DNA of 64,000 bases from Lacibacter luteus (GCF_004118265.1 NZ_SDHW01000001.1:1426001-1490000); one strand, 5' to 3'; counted from the first letter of the stretch, positions 38,091 to 47,816 are shown. Translations and numbers: made by a program. Notes: a model not told the origin generated them from the letters alone.

Positions 38091-38700
38091 ATGCCAATTA
38101 TCGTAAAAAGAAGTTTTAGTCCCGAATACGCAAGTCTGATAAGACGCCTCGTGTTTCACATAAAGTAAATGAATATGTAATAAACTTCGTCAATGAAAAA
38201 CTACTAAAACCGAATAGAATTTTACAAAGCGAAAAATATACTTACGAATTTACGTTTCACTTTTCATTTTCAATTCCTAAACGACAATTCCCTTACACAA
38301 GTACGTTTGCAACTGACACCAGACTATATTTTTCGCAAAGAGGTTTTAGAACATTTGATAAAGTTCACAAATGGGTTACACTTGTTGTTTTGGCAGACGA
38401 CATCGACCAAACAATCGAACTATTTGAGTACGCAGACGTGTTATTCAAAATGTTTGCAGACTTTTATTAAATAAATACAAAAAATTTGACAAGGAAATTT
38501 TCGATAAATTAATGCTTCAACTAGACAAAAACCATATTGAGAGTTTTCCATTTCCTGCAAGTTTTGAAGAACAGCAATATTCTTTAGATGAAATTGAGTA
38601 CCCCGTTACGCCTTTGGCTGAAGGACATGGTTGGGTGGGCTTGGAAAAATTAATAACAATAAATCCCAGAATTGAATATCTAAAACACTACCCTTTTTAA
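38091..38700 (+). pseudogene. frameshifted gene of unknown function
   Basis: Three successive open segments in different frames appear to form one protein of about 200 residues. Segment 1 starts at ATG 38091 (MPIIVKRSFSPEYASLIRRL) and stops near 38168. Segment 2 (VNEYVINFVNEKLLKPNRIL ... YADVLFKMFADFY) has no start codon and stops at 38470. Segment 3 (NKYKKFDKEIFDKLM ... EYLKHYPF) runs to 38700 and contains an ATG at 38512. The joins are close and the codon use looks coding, so either two frameshifts or sequencing errors broke one gene. The family is not recognised. Confidence 0.55.
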
Positions 38701-38825
38701 ATTTATAACAACCGAAAATTGTATCAGACAGCAAAACACTTCTGCTCCAACTTTTACGAGAACCATCTCTAATCAAAAGCAACAAATGATTACAGCCTTA
38801 TCTTTATACTACTAAACAAAAAGGG

Positions 38826-39524
38826 ATGCGATTTGCTCTGATCAGCATATTACTTATTCTATGTAGCATCGCTAATGCGCAGGAGTTTATCTATCCTTCA
38901 ATTAAAACAACAGCACAGGCTATTCCTGAATTTGTTCCTTCTGGATGGATGATACACGACAGCATCAGCGGCGACCTAAATAAGGATGCAGTAAAAGACG
39001 TGGTCCTTGTACTGCAGCATAAAGACAGCGTAAAATGCATAACCAGTGATGGCGACTCCGTTGTAACGCAGCCAAGAATATTGCTGATCTTGTTTAAAAG
39101 CAAAACTGCGAATCAATTTACATTGAAAACACAAAGCAATTCGTTCATTTTACAGCATGACAAATCCATTATGGACGATCCTTACCAAGGCCTTTCTATT
39201 GATAGAGGAATATTAAAAATAGAGTTCCACTTATTTTATAATATGGGTAGTTGGTACACAACCAACAGCACATATAAATTCCGTTTTACAGGTAGTAAAT
39301 TCATTTTAATTGGTGCAGAGCTATCAACGATTCATCGTGCAACGCTTGAATATGAAAATTATAGTTTTAATCTTCTAACAAAAAAACAATCTTATACAAA
39401 AGGCAACGAACAAACAGGGAAAAAGAAAACAACTGTAACAAGCATAGAACTTGCAAAACCTGTTACGTTCGAAACCTTTGTAAAACCTTTTACATGGGAA
39501 ATCGAGAATGAGGTTTATTTGTAA
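38826..39524 (+). CDS. exported protein of unknown function with FG-GAP-like segment
   Basis: 232 residues with a clear signal peptide (MRFALISILLILCSIANAQ). Residues about 45-65 (ISGDLNKDAVKDVVLVLQ) resemble an FG-GAP/EF-hand-type calcium loop, seen in integrin-like repeats, here only once. The rest shows strand-rich sequence with no catalytic motif. Probably periplasmic or surface-located. It lies within the AT-rich patch, between a broken gene and the CHU_C remnant. Confidence 0.75.
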   Translation: MRFALISILLILCSIANAQEFIYPSIKTTAQAIPEFVPSGWMIHDSISGDLNKDAVKDVVLVLQHKDSVKCITSDGDSVVTQPRILLILFKSKTANQFTLKTQSNSFILQHDKSIMDDPYQGLSIDRGILKIEFHLFYNMGSWYTTNSTYKFRFTGSKFILIGAELSTIHRATLEYENYSFNLLTKKQSYTKGNEQTGKKKTTVTSIELAKPVTFETFVKPFTWEIENEVYL

Positions 39525-39576
39525 TCTCCCTTATTTAGCGCAAGTGCTCTGTCTTAGCGGAACAATTGCGCCAGAA

Positions 39577-39630
39577 AATTATTTAGGCAGAAGAATTACA
39601 AAGAAGGGAATAGTGATTTTGACACGATGT
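39577..39630 (+). pseudogene. 3' remnant of a second CHU_C sorting-domain gene
   Basis: 54 bases align without gaps to the end of the CHU_C gene at 36996-37049, with 43 identical positions. Most differences fall in third codon positions, so the copy encodes NYLGRRITKKGIVILTR against DYLGRRITKKGTVILIR. The stop TGA has become TGT. Upstream parts of the gene are missing. Confidence 0.7.
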
Positions 39631-39654
39631 AAGAAGATTATTGAAATAGAAGAA

Positions 39655-39682
39655 GGCGGCAATGCTATTGCCTTTTGCTTTT
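39655..39682 (+). terminator. terminator hairpin downstream of the CHU_C remnant
   Basis: GGCAAT-gct-ATTGCC (39658-39672) followed by TTTTGCTTTT. It probably belonged to the lost CHU_C paralogue, matching the layout at 37072. Confidence 0.6.
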
Positions 39683-39766
39683 ATTCTCAATTATCACTAT
39701 TACCCTTAACAGTTTAACTCTAATCAAAGCTTCATGAATAGTAAACTAGCACAAAACAACTTCTGA

Positions 39767-41473
39767 TTAAGGCACATTAACCCCTGAAAATTTAATAATA
39801 TCAGTAACGGTAAAATTACCTGCTGCATCTGATGGCAGAAAAGGAGTAAATCCTCCGGGCTTATTGATGTAAGAATCACCATCACGTTTTAACATCCGCA
39901 CAAAAGTATCTGCTACTATTTTAGCACCCAATGGCCCCAGTGAGTTCCCGCCGCCTACAACTGCAGCTTCACGCAAGCAGTAATACCATAGCGGCGTTTT
40001 GCTTAACAGTATACCTCCGTTTGAATTTAAGAGAGTAACCTCTGCAGCAGACAAGCCACTTTTTAATTGTGCAGTAGTAAGAGGAACAAGACCGAGCGCA
40101 ACAGCAGTGGCCTGCCCACTTGGTAAACCTAAGGCAAGACCTCTTCGTAAATTTCTTGCCGCCAGTATTGACATGATGCCACTCCCTCCAGGCAAAGTTT
40201 CCAACCCGTTTGCCAAAACACTATCAATTTTGCGAGCCATATTAAACACAGGAACAGGGATGCCGGTTTGAAAAAATGCATTAAAATCAACTACCCAATT
40301 CGATAATACAGGTAGATTTGGATTCCTTATAAATCCAAATGCATCGGCTAAGGGTTGATTGATAAAATTGTGATTGATCCAGTAACGTTCACGAATCAAG
40401 CTGTGTCCAAACCGATAAGCGCCAACTGAAAACTCGACCGGCATACGAAACGGGCTGCCAACTGTTGCAACTACAGACGACAATGAATTAGTTACCGTAG
40501 CTGCTCCGCAAATACGTTTTAAAAAATCGTTTATAACAGCCCATTGATAATGATGTGTTACTATTTTCTTTGCTTCAACAAAAATATCACCGGTAAATCC
40601 CGATGCAACAACAATATCAACCACTGCATTATGAAATTTTAGCATCGCCGATTGAAATTGAGCTACAAATAAGTTTTCATCATTTCGGGGATCACCGATC
40701 ACTGCAGTATTTGTTCCACTCATGCGGGGCACATCAAAATCAGTTTGTATCTGCATTCCGGCAATACCACCACCTACAGTAGAAGGCCCACCTTTTCCCG
40801 CATCTCTGTTTACTCCCAGTTTTAATTTTACAGCCGTTGAAGGACCAGATGAAGGAAATTCATACAAAAAAGGATTTAAAGCTGGTCCACGCCCATATAC
40901 ATTATCCAGATCTAATGCAGGTGTACGCATATTGTTAATTGAATTAGCGTCATTCACAGCATCAATGGTAGAGGATACATCCAGAGTGATGTCATGATCT
41001 ACAAATTGTCCGAAATAAGTATACCCTGCAGGTATGTTTGAATCAGTTATCGTTGCTTCTCTATCGGAATTCCCCATCAATTCTCCCAGCTGATTGAGTA
41101 ACCCAACGTTCACAACATTAAAATCCATTTTACTTGAAGCCCTTACTGTTGCAGATGTCAGGTATCCGAATTTATCGCTGCATGGAGAAAAAATCAATTG
41201 AGGCGGGAACCACGTAAGTGGTATTTTGGCTCCATGAAACCGTTTGGCACTGTCTTTTAAATTTTTGAGCGATGCCACGACATCTTCTGGCAGTTTTGAT
41301 ACCGGAATAAGAGCATTGGGATTAATCTTCTTAACAGCTGCTGCAAACTTTGTAATATTCACAGTTGGATTAATCCTGAGTACTTTCATTCGTTTTGTCA
41401 ACTCTGCCAATTCTGTTCCCGTTACTCTAGTGGCAGCAGCAGACTTCTTTACAGGTTTTGTACTTTTTGCCAT
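39767..41473 (-). CDS. animal-type haem peroxidase family protein
   Basis: 568 residues. Distal histidine region YFGQFVDHDITLD (about 150), DNVYGRGP, DPRNDENLFVAQFQSAMLKFHN and the proximal-histidine region GAYRFGHSLIRERYW (about 365) match peroxinectin/myeloperoxidase-type peroxidases. No N-terminal signal peptide is visible: the first 30 residues are Lys/Ala/Thr-rich, so the protein is either cytoplasmic or exported another way. Members oxidise halides or organic substrates with H2O2; the substrate here is unknown. It is flanked by non-coding DNA on both sides and appears monocistronic. Confidence 0.88.
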   Translation of the reverse strand: MAKSTKPVKKSAAATRVTGTELAELTKRMKVLRINPTVNITKFAAAVKKINPNALIPVSKLPEDVVASLKNLKDSAKRFHGAKIPLTWFPPQLIFSPCSDKFGYLTSATVRASSKMDFNVVNVGLLNQLGELMGNSDREATITDSNIPAGYTYFGQFVDHDITLDVSSTIDAVNDANSINNMRTPALDLDNVYGRGPALNPFLYEFPSSGPSTAVKLKLGVNRDAGKGGPSTVGGGIAGMQIQTDFDVPRMSGTNTAVIGDPRNDENLFVAQFQSAMLKFHNAVVDIVVASGFTGDIFVEAKKIVTHHYQWAVINDFLKRICGAATVTNSLSSVVATVGSPFRMPVEFSVGAYRFGHSLIRERYWINHNFINQPLADAFGFIRNPNLPVLSNWVVDFNAFFQTGIPVPVFNMARKIDSVLANGLETLPGGSGIMSILAARNLRRGLALGLPSGQATAVALGLVPLTTAQLKSGLSAAEVTLLNSNGGILLSKTPLWYYCLREAAVVGGGNSLGPLGAKIVADTFVRMLKRDGDSYINKPGGFTPFLPSDAAGNFTVTDIIKFSGVNVP

Positions 41474-42152
41474 TGTAGTTGATTTAATAATTGCTTACTC
41501 TAATCAGTTTTCAGCTTCCCTGTCCTACTCTTTTATAGATTTTCAGATCACTTCATTGGGCATTGGATAAAAGCAGATTTTTATTTGAAAGATCACTTTT
41601 CAAAAACAATTTTGTCTTAGAGATTCAGAGTAAAACTTTATGTTTTGTATGGGTAACAGTATTTCCAGGTTAGCGAAAGCGATAAGCTACCATACATTGT
41701 AACAGGCAGCAACAATCGGTTAACAATAACAAAATACAAACTGAATAAACATCTGTCAATTCCCTATTCGTGGTATATCTGAGAGGCAACTAAAAAAAGC
41801 AATAGGTTTTGACCTTCCTACAGAACAAAAAAGTAAACTGCTTTTGGATCAAGTATTTGCAAGCACCTTACATAATTCCACACAAGCATCAAGTGATTAA
41901 GTCCAGATTGATTCGGATAATGTAAAACAAACCTTGAGATGTTGTGCAAAACCGTACAGGAAAAATCTACAGCAACAGTTATGCGTTTGATGATTCCGAT
42001 ACATCCGATAGCTATCGGATCGAAACAGACTTAGTTGGCAACAAGTGATACTGCGGAACACTTGCCCAGGAAATAATATGCACCGCACAAAACAGGCATG
42101 ATTCATGTTTTCATTTCAGCATTATTGTTTACGTTTATTCTGATATTGATGT
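41474..42152. other. intergenic region with coding debris
   Basis: About 680 bases. An open segment without a start codon (41745-41900, containing PIRGISERQLKKAIGFDLPT and ending in TAA) looks like the tail of a lost gene of unknown family. A dispersed palindrome lies at 42004-42019. The left part must carry the peroxidase promoter (minus), but no convincing box is seen. Confidence 0.4.
42004..42019. repeat. dispersed palindromic element, copy 3
   Basis: Perfect 16-base palindrome TCCGATAGCTATCGGA, sharing CCGATAGCTATCGG with the copy at 30435 and nearly so with 24775. Confidence 0.6.
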
Positions 42153-43454
42153 ATGCAAAACAGAATTCATGCAGAAGCTATTTACCGTGCAGCAGTTGAT
42201 GCTGTGCAACCTGCTGCACTGCTGCCACAATACCTGCAATTAAAAGGCAACGTTTTGCAGGCGGGCAATAACACTGTTCCGTTAGCAGCAACAAATCTTT
42301 ATGTTATTGGTGCAGGCAAAGCAGCTGCGGCAATGGCACAGGCAACAGAACAATTACTTGCAGAACATATTAAAGCCGGGCTTGTTACAACCAAATACAA
42401 ACATGCAGTGCCGCTGAAGATCATCAAATGCATAGAAGCTGCACACCCGGTGCCCGATGAAAACAGCAGCAAGGCCATTGAGCAAACCATTACTTTTTTA
42501 CAACAAACAAAACCAGGCGATACTATTCTTTGTTTACTCAGCGGTGGCGCTTCTGCTTTATGGGCCGATGTACCGGAAGGCATCTGCTTAGATGAATTGC
42601 AACAAACGTTTCAGCTCTTACTCAACAGCGGTGCTGCTATTGATGAAATGAATTGTGTACGCAGACATTTATCAAAAATAAAAGGCGGACAGTTGTTACG
42701 CCACGCAGCACATGCACACTGGCATACCTTCATCATTTCCGATGTGCCGGGCAATAAACTTGAAACGATTGCAAGCGGACCAACCACTGCCGATGCCAGC
42801 AGTTTTAACGATGCATGGAATATTATCAATCAATACAACTTAGAAAAAACAATTCCTGCATCTGTTGCACAGCATCTGCAAAAAGGTATTGAAGGCCGTA
42901 TTACAGAAACCATCAAACCTGCTGATGCGTTACTGGAGCAATCTCATCATTACATCATCAGCAGCAACGAAACCGCACTGAATGCTGCTGCAAAAAAAGC
43001 AACGGAACTTGGATACACCGTGTTTACATTTCCGGCATCGCTGCAGGGCGAAGCAGCAGATAATGCTGCAACAATTGTACATCATGCAACAACATACAAC
43101 GGTTTAAAGCCAGCATGTTTTATTTACGGCGGCGAAACAACGGTAACGGTTAAGGGCAATGGCATTGGCGGACGCAATCAGCAACTGGCGCTTTGTGCAT
43201 TGCAACAACTCGGAGCAAATAAACAGGTTACTGTATTAGCTGCAGGCACAGATGGTACCGATGGCCCAACCGATGCTGCAGGAGCTTTTGCAGATGAAGC
43301 AGTTTTGCAACAGGCATTGCAGCAACAAATACAAGCAACTGTTGCAATTGAGCAAAACGATGCATACACTTTTTTCAAACAAACCGGCGGTTTGTTTATT
43401 ACCGGTGCAACACAAACAAATGTGATGGATCTCGTAATTGTGTTGATTCATTAA
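42153..43454 (+). CDS. glycerate 2-kinase (type II, DUF4147/MOFRL)
   Basis: Phosphorylates D-glycerate to 2-phosphoglycerate. 433 residues, normal for the family. The N-terminal DUF4147 domain (LYVIGAGKAAAAMAQATEQLL, AAHPVPDENS, LCLLSGGASALW, HLSKIKGGQLL) is followed by the C-terminal MOFRL domain (CFIYGGETTVTVKGNGIGGRNQ, AAGTDGTDGPTDAAGAF). Cytoplasmic. No other glyoxylate or glycerate gene is adjacent. The Gfo/Idh/MocA gene follows 123 bases downstream on the same strand. Confidence 0.93.
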   Translation: MQNRIHAEAIYRAAVDAVQPAALLPQYLQLKGNVLQAGNNTVPLAATNLYVIGAGKAAAAMAQATEQLLAEHIKAGLVTTKYKHAVPLKIIKCIEAAHPVPDENSSKAIEQTITFLQQTKPGDTILCLLSGGASALWADVPEGICLDELQQTFQLLLNSGAAIDEMNCVRRHLSKIKGGQLLRHAAHAHWHTFIISDVPGNKLETIASGPTTADASSFNDAWNIINQYNLEKTIPASVAQHLQKGIEGRITETIKPADALLEQSHHYIISSNETALNAAAKKATELGYTVFTFPASLQGEAADNAATIVHHATTYNGLKPACFIYGGETTVTVKGNGIGGRNQQLALCALQQLGANKQVTVLAAGTDGTDGPTDAAGAFADEAVLQQALQQQIQATVAIEQNDAYTFFKQTGGLFITGATQTNVMDLVIVLIH

Positions 43455-43577
43455 CAATTCCTTTCCTAATTTTAAACTGTGAAATATTGCTGTTTTAATA
43501 AAAAGACAGCACACATTTTTTTATTCGAACCAACCAGCTGCCTGTAAGAATAATTATTTTGACTTAAAGAATAAGTT

Positions 43578-44954
43578 ATGTCGTTACGCCAGTTTATTGC
43601 ATCAAGAAAAATATTGCGTCCTGTAGAAATACTCACCAACATGGCTTCCGATGGTTGGAAAGAAGTTGCTGCATTGTTAGGTTTGGAAGATGATGTATTT
43701 CACAATCCGCTGCATAAAAAAATTGAAACAGCTGTTACGGCTGTATTGATCGGTGCAGGACACAGAGGCACCATCTATGCCGACTATGCAAAAGAACATC
43801 CCGATGAATTACAGATCGTTGCTGTAGCCGATAATAATTCGGAGCGAAGAAGACGTACTGCACGCAAACATAAAATTGCTGCCGACCATTGTTACAACGA
43901 TTGGAAAGAAGTTTTTACAAAAGAAAAAATGGCCGATGCGGTGATCATTGCAACACCCGACCAGTTACATTCGGCTCCATGCCTTGCTGCACTGGAAGCC
44001 GGTTATGATATATTGCTTGAAAAACCAATTGCACCAACCGAAGACGAGTGCAGATTGATTTTAAAGAAAGCACAGGAAACGGGCCGCATCTTTGGTGTTT
44101 GTCACGTATTGCGTTACTCTCCATATTTCCGAGAATTGAAAAGTGTAATTGATGCAGGATTGATCGGTGAGATCATCAGCATCCAGCACATGGAACCGAT
44201 CGAGCATGTGCACATGAGTCATTCGTACGTACGTGGTAAATGGCGCAACAGTAAAATGGCAGCGCCCATCATTCTTGCAAAATCATCGCACGATACCGAT
44301 ATTATCCGTTGGCTTGTAAACAGCCCTGTGCATGATGTACATTGTTTTGGTAATCTCCGTTGGTTCAAAAATAAAAATGCACCTGAGGGAAGTACAGAAC
44401 GCTGCACCGATGGCTGTGCTGTAGAAAGCAGTTGTCCGTATTCTGCATTGCAGATCTATTACCGTGACCGTAAACGAACTTATGTTTTCGACTTACCTGA
44501 AGATGAAGATGAACAGGCGGCTTATATTCTTGAACAATTGAAGGTAACCGATTACGGACGTTGTGTGTATCGCATGGATAACGATCAACCCGATCATTTA
44601 ACAGTGAATATGTTGTTTGAAAACGGAACTACTGCTGCCTTCTCCATGGAAGCACATGTATCGTACGAAGGAAGAAAAACACGCATTATGGGTTCAAAGG
44701 GCGATATTATTGGCGATATGGAAAGTTTTGTACTTACCGAATTTAAAACACGCAAACAAACATCGTGGAGTTTAAAAACCGATGCACATGGCGGCGGCGA
44801 TCATCGGCTGGTGAAAGATTGGGTGCAGGCCGTTTATCAGCAAAATAAAGAACTGCTCAGTTCATCGATAGAAGTTTCGGTTGAAAGTCACCTCATGGCT
44901 TTTGGTGCCGAGCGCAGCAGACAAAACCGTACAATTGAAGATATTAAACTCTGA
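43578..44954 (+). CDS. Gfo/Idh/MocA-family oxidoreductase
   Basis: 458 residues. A roughly 50-residue N-terminal extension precedes the NAD(P)-binding Rossmann fold (VLIGAGHRGTIYADYA near 56). The family's lysine motif is in LEKPIAPTEDEC near 150. The C-terminal alpha/beta domain has ILAKSSHDTDIIRWL, where the aspartate and histidine are usually catalytic, plus a Cys-containing loop (RCTDGCAVESSCPYSAL) seen in a subset of dehydrogenases. No signal peptide. Substrate is probably a sugar or cyclitol, inferred from family only. Confidence 0.88.
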   Translation: MSLRQFIASRKILRPVEILTNMASDGWKEVAALLGLEDDVFHNPLHKKIETAVTAVLIGAGHRGTIYADYAKEHPDELQIVAVADNNSERRRRTARKHKIAADHCYNDWKEVFTKEKMADAVIIATPDQLHSAPCLAALEAGYDILLEKPIAPTEDECRLILKKAQETGRIFGVCHVLRYSPYFRELKSVIDAGLIGEIISIQHMEPIEHVHMSHSYVRGKWRNSKMAAPIILAKSSHDTDIIRWLVNSPVHDVHCFGNLRWFKNKNAPEGSTERCTDGCAVESSCPYSALQIYYRDRKRTYVFDLPEDEDEQAAYILEQLKVTDYGRCVYRMDNDQPDHLTVNMLFENGTTAAFSMEAHVSYEGRKTRIMGSKGDIIGDMESFVLTEFKTRKQTSWSLKTDAHGGGDHRLVKDWVQAVYQQNKELLSSSIEVSVESHLMAFGAERSRQNRTIEDIKL

Positions 44955-45045
44955 AGGGGTTATATCCACCACAATCATGTCGCAACAAATTACACTCAGG
45001 TTAAGTTCTTAACTTCAACCAACAAAACTCAGTTGCGTTACAAAA

Positions 45046-46179
45046 ATGAAAAGAAAAATTTTCAAGCTATTAAAGCGCACATTACTGGCTATATTAGGCT
45101 TGCTTGTTCTTTTAACAGTAACAACCTTCTTTTACATGAAAAAAGCAAAATTTGGCAAACAGCCATCGGGCGAGCGGCTTGCATTAATGAAAAAATCGCC
45201 GAATTATAAAGATGGCAAGTTTGTAAACATCAACCATACACCCGAACTTACAGAAGGTTACAGCATGTTAGGTGTAACCTATGAGTTTATCTTCAAAAAA
45301 AACGAACGAAGATATCCGGTTGACAGTATCCCCTCCATAAAAACAGATTTACTGAACCTGCCTGCTGAACTGGATATTTTAGTATGGTTTGGACATTCTT
45401 CTTATTTTATGCAGATAGATGGTAAGCGGATTTTGGTTGATCCGGTGTTTAGTGGCAATGCATCACCCATTCCGCAAACTGTAAAATCATTTAAAGGAAC
45501 CGATCGGTATACCGTTGATGATCTCCCTGATATTGATTATCTCTTTATTTCACACGACCATTATGACCATGTAGATCATGAAACGATCATGAAGCTAAAA
45601 TCAAAAACAAAGAAAATAATTTGCGGTTTGGGTGTTGGTGCACATTTTGAACACTGGGGATATAATATTGACAGTATTATTGAAAAAGACTGGAACGAAA
45701 CAATTAAGCTCGACAGTAACTTCACTGCTTATACTACCACAGCAAGACATTTTTCCGGCAGAGGATTTAACCGCTGCAATACACTTTGGTTATCGTACGT
45801 TTTACAAACGCCGACTATGAAAATATTTATTGGTGGCGATAGCGGCTATGATACACATTTTGCTGAAATAGGAAATAAATACGGACCAATTGATCTGGCT
45901 ATTTTAGAAAATGGCCAATACGATCAGAAATGGAAATACATTCACTTATTACCTGATGAGGTTTTGAAAGCTGCTAAAGATTTAAAAGCAAAAAGATTAT
46001 TTCCTGTTCACTCTTCGAAGTTTGTGCTTGCAAACCATGCATGGGATGAGCCCCTGATAAAAATCAGCGAGTTAAATCAAGCAATCAAATTACCATTAGT
46101 TACCCCTGTTATTGGTGAGTTTGTGTATCTAAAAAACAATGAACAACAGTTTAAACAATGGTGGACTGGAGTAAAATAA
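45046..46179 (+). CDS. membrane-anchored MBL-fold hydrolase (NAPE-PLD/UlaG-like)
   Basis: 377 residues. One N-terminal membrane helix (LLAILGLLVLLTVTTFFY, about 13-30) is followed by a metallo-beta-lactamase fold. Metal ligands are in FISHDHYDHVDH (HxHxDH) near 170, with VWFGHSSYFMQIDGKRILVDPVFSG before it, ARHFSGRGF, FIGGDSGYD and FPVHSSKF after it. This set is typical of the NAPE-PLD-like/UlaG-like branch, which includes phospholipases and lactonases. The substrate is unknown. The catalytic domain probably faces the periplasm. Confidence 0.88.
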   Translation: MKRKIFKLLKRTLLAILGLLVLLTVTTFFYMKKAKFGKQPSGERLALMKKSPNYKDGKFVNINHTPELTEGYSMLGVTYEFIFKKNERRYPVDSIPSIKTDLLNLPAELDILVWFGHSSYFMQIDGKRILVDPVFSGNASPIPQTVKSFKGTDRYTVDDLPDIDYLFISHDHYDHVDHETIMKLKSKTKKIICGLGVGAHFEHWGYNIDSIIEKDWNETIKLDSNFTAYTTTARHFSGRGFNRCNTLWLSYVLQTPTMKIFIGGDSGYDTHFAEIGNKYGPIDLAILENGQYDQKWKYIHLLPDEVLKAAKDLKAKRLFPVHSSKFVLANHAWDEPLIKISELNQAIKLPLVTPVIGEFVYLKNNEQQFKQWWTGVK

Positions 46180-46316
46180 TAGCAGTTACATTTTTCTTAA
46201 ACCGGAATAGGCCGTTTACAGTAAAAAAAGCAACTATGCCTGTGCATTATTTATAACAAGCTTAAAAAAGACACACACACCGTTCGCTCAAAGCAGTTTC
46301 TCTGTACATTCACAGC

Positions 46317-47075
46317 ATGAGTAAGCTTGTTTTTATTACCGGTGCTACATCGGGTTTCGGCAAAGCAGCGGCCGAAGTATTTGCCAGTAACAATTGGAAT
46401 CTTATTTTAACGGGGCGTCGTGAAGATCGTTTGCAATCCATCAAAACAGAACTGGAAACAAAATACAGCATCAGCATTTATACATTGGTTTTTGATGTAC
46501 AACAGAAGGCTGCTGTGTTTGCAGCTATCCAATCGTTGCCCGAAAACTGGCAGGCAATTGATGTACTTGTAAACAATGCAGGGCTTGCACTTGGCCGTGA
46601 TAATTTTGATGAAGCAGATATGGACGATTGGGAAACCATGATCGATACCAATATTAAAGGCTTATTGTATGTAAGCCGTGCTGTGTTGCCGTACATGACC
46701 AAACGTAAGCAGGGACATATCATTAACCTCGGCTCCACTGCAGGTAAAGAAGCGTATGAAAAAGGTAATGTGTATTGCGGCAGTAAAGCGGCAGTAGACA
46801 GCATCAGCAAAGGCATGCGTATTGATCTGCTTCCACATCATATAAAAGTAACTGCCATACATCCCGGAGCTGCCGAAACAGAGTTTTCGATGATCCGTTT
46901 TAAAGGCGATGAAAGCAAAGCTGCTGCTGTTTACGCAGGCTACACGCCTCTTTCGGCCAAAGATGTTGCCGATGTAATTTATTATTGTGCGAGCCTGCCT
47001 GCCCATGTTTGCATTAACGACCTTGTACTCACTTGTACAGCCCAGGCCAATTCTTTTTACACTTATAAAGGTTAA
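46317..47075 (+). CDS. SDR-family NADP-dependent oxidoreductase (YdfG-like)
   Basis: 252 residues, classical short-chain dehydrogenase. Cofactor motif TGATSGFGKAAAEVF (about 7-21) with LTGRREDRL suggesting NADP preference; NNAGLALG; catalytic serine in NLGSTAGKEA; YxxxK in YCGSKAAV; then HPGAAETEFS. Closest in appearance to YdfG, which oxidises serine and 3-hydroxy acids. Cytoplasmic; isolated gene. Confidence 0.92.
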   Translation: MSKLVFITGATSGFGKAAAEVFASNNWNLILTGRREDRLQSIKTELETKYSISIYTLVFDVQQKAAVFAAIQSLPENWQAIDVLVNNAGLALGRDNFDEADMDDWETMIDTNIKGLLYVSRAVLPYMTKRKQGHIINLGSTAGKEAYEKGNVYCGSKAAVDSISKGMRIDLLPHHIKVTAIHPGAAETEFSMIRFKGDESKAAAVYAGYTPLSAKDVADVIYYCASLPAHVCINDLVLTCTAQANSFYTYKG

Positions 47076-47268
47076 TAAAGTTATTTAAGGCATAATTCTT
47101 GGTATATTCAGCAAGTAAAACTCATAAATCAACATAAGGGATAATACGTAGTAGTAAAACATAGTGCTCAAAACATTCCAATATCATATTATTCACCGTA
47201 TCTTGTACAGGAAATCGTACCCAATCCTGCTGAAAAACAGCACAAAGAACCAAAAGATCCGTACAAGT

Positions 47269-47754
47269 ATGAAAACCTATTTCTTCCTATTTGCATTTGT
47301 GTTTGCAAGCCATTTGCTGCACGCACAAGACATCAGACAACGCAGTTGCACCAATCAATCCATTTCACAACAGGTAGACAGTTTAAAAAAATCGTTTGAG
47401 CAAAATGGCTTTATGGTTTTGAAAGAAGCCAGCATGACCATGGAAAGCGAATTTGAAATGCCTGTAATTGTACCTATGACGCAGGGCGCATGGTATCATA
47501 TTGTGTTTATTGGCGACCCCGGTAGCAAAATAACCGAAGTGCGTATGTATGATTACGACGAAAAACAAGTGTATTATAAAAAATTAAAGCCCGAATTAGA
47601 TGGCAATATTATCAGCTATGGATATATGCCTAAGTTCAGCGAATGGCATATGATTAAACCCGTGCAGGTAAATAAAAAGAATAAAGAATGCTGTGGTTAT
47701 ATCTTGTTGTTGAAAAAAGTAAAAGGCAACAACGAAGCAACGCCCACACGCTAA
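47269..47754 (+). CDS. secreted protein of unknown function
   Basis: 161 residues from ATG 47269 (MKTYFFLFAFVFAS); a longer frame from a GTG at 47164 lacks support. Signal peptide ends near LLHAQ. The mature part (VIVPMTQGAWYHIVFIGDPGSKITEVRMYDYDEKQVYYKKL) has a strand pattern, and a paired cysteine (NKKNKECCGYILLLKK) near the end. Family not recognised. The transcript ends at the hairpin 47785-47816. Confidence 0.75.
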   Translation: MKTYFFLFAFVFASHLLHAQDIRQRSCTNQSISQQVDSLKKSFEQNGFMVLKEASMTMESEFEMPVIVPMTQGAWYHIVFIGDPGSKITEVRMYDYDEKQVYYKKLKPELDGNIISYGYMPKFSEWHMIKPVQVNKKNKECCGYILLLKKVKGNNEATPTR

Positions 47755-47784
47755 ACGCTGTTTTGGTTTTATCAGGTAATAACG

Positions 47785-47816
47785 GTCCCGTTCACATAAG
47801 TGACGGGGCTTTTTGT
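47785..47816 (+). terminator. rho-independent terminator
   Basis: Stem CCCGTTCAC / GTGACGGGG with one bulged base, then a TTTTTGTTT tail. Confidence 0.75.

Noticed and set aside
36996-39630. Direct-repeat attachment sites of an integrative element
   Set aside because: The two 54-base copies differ mainly at third codon positions, as expected for diverged paralogues, and no integrase is present between them.
41897-42106. Minus-strand 69-codon frame rich in Cys and Phe
   Set aside because: It crosses the dispersed palindrome, has no homologous features and lies opposite other debris; not supported as a gene.
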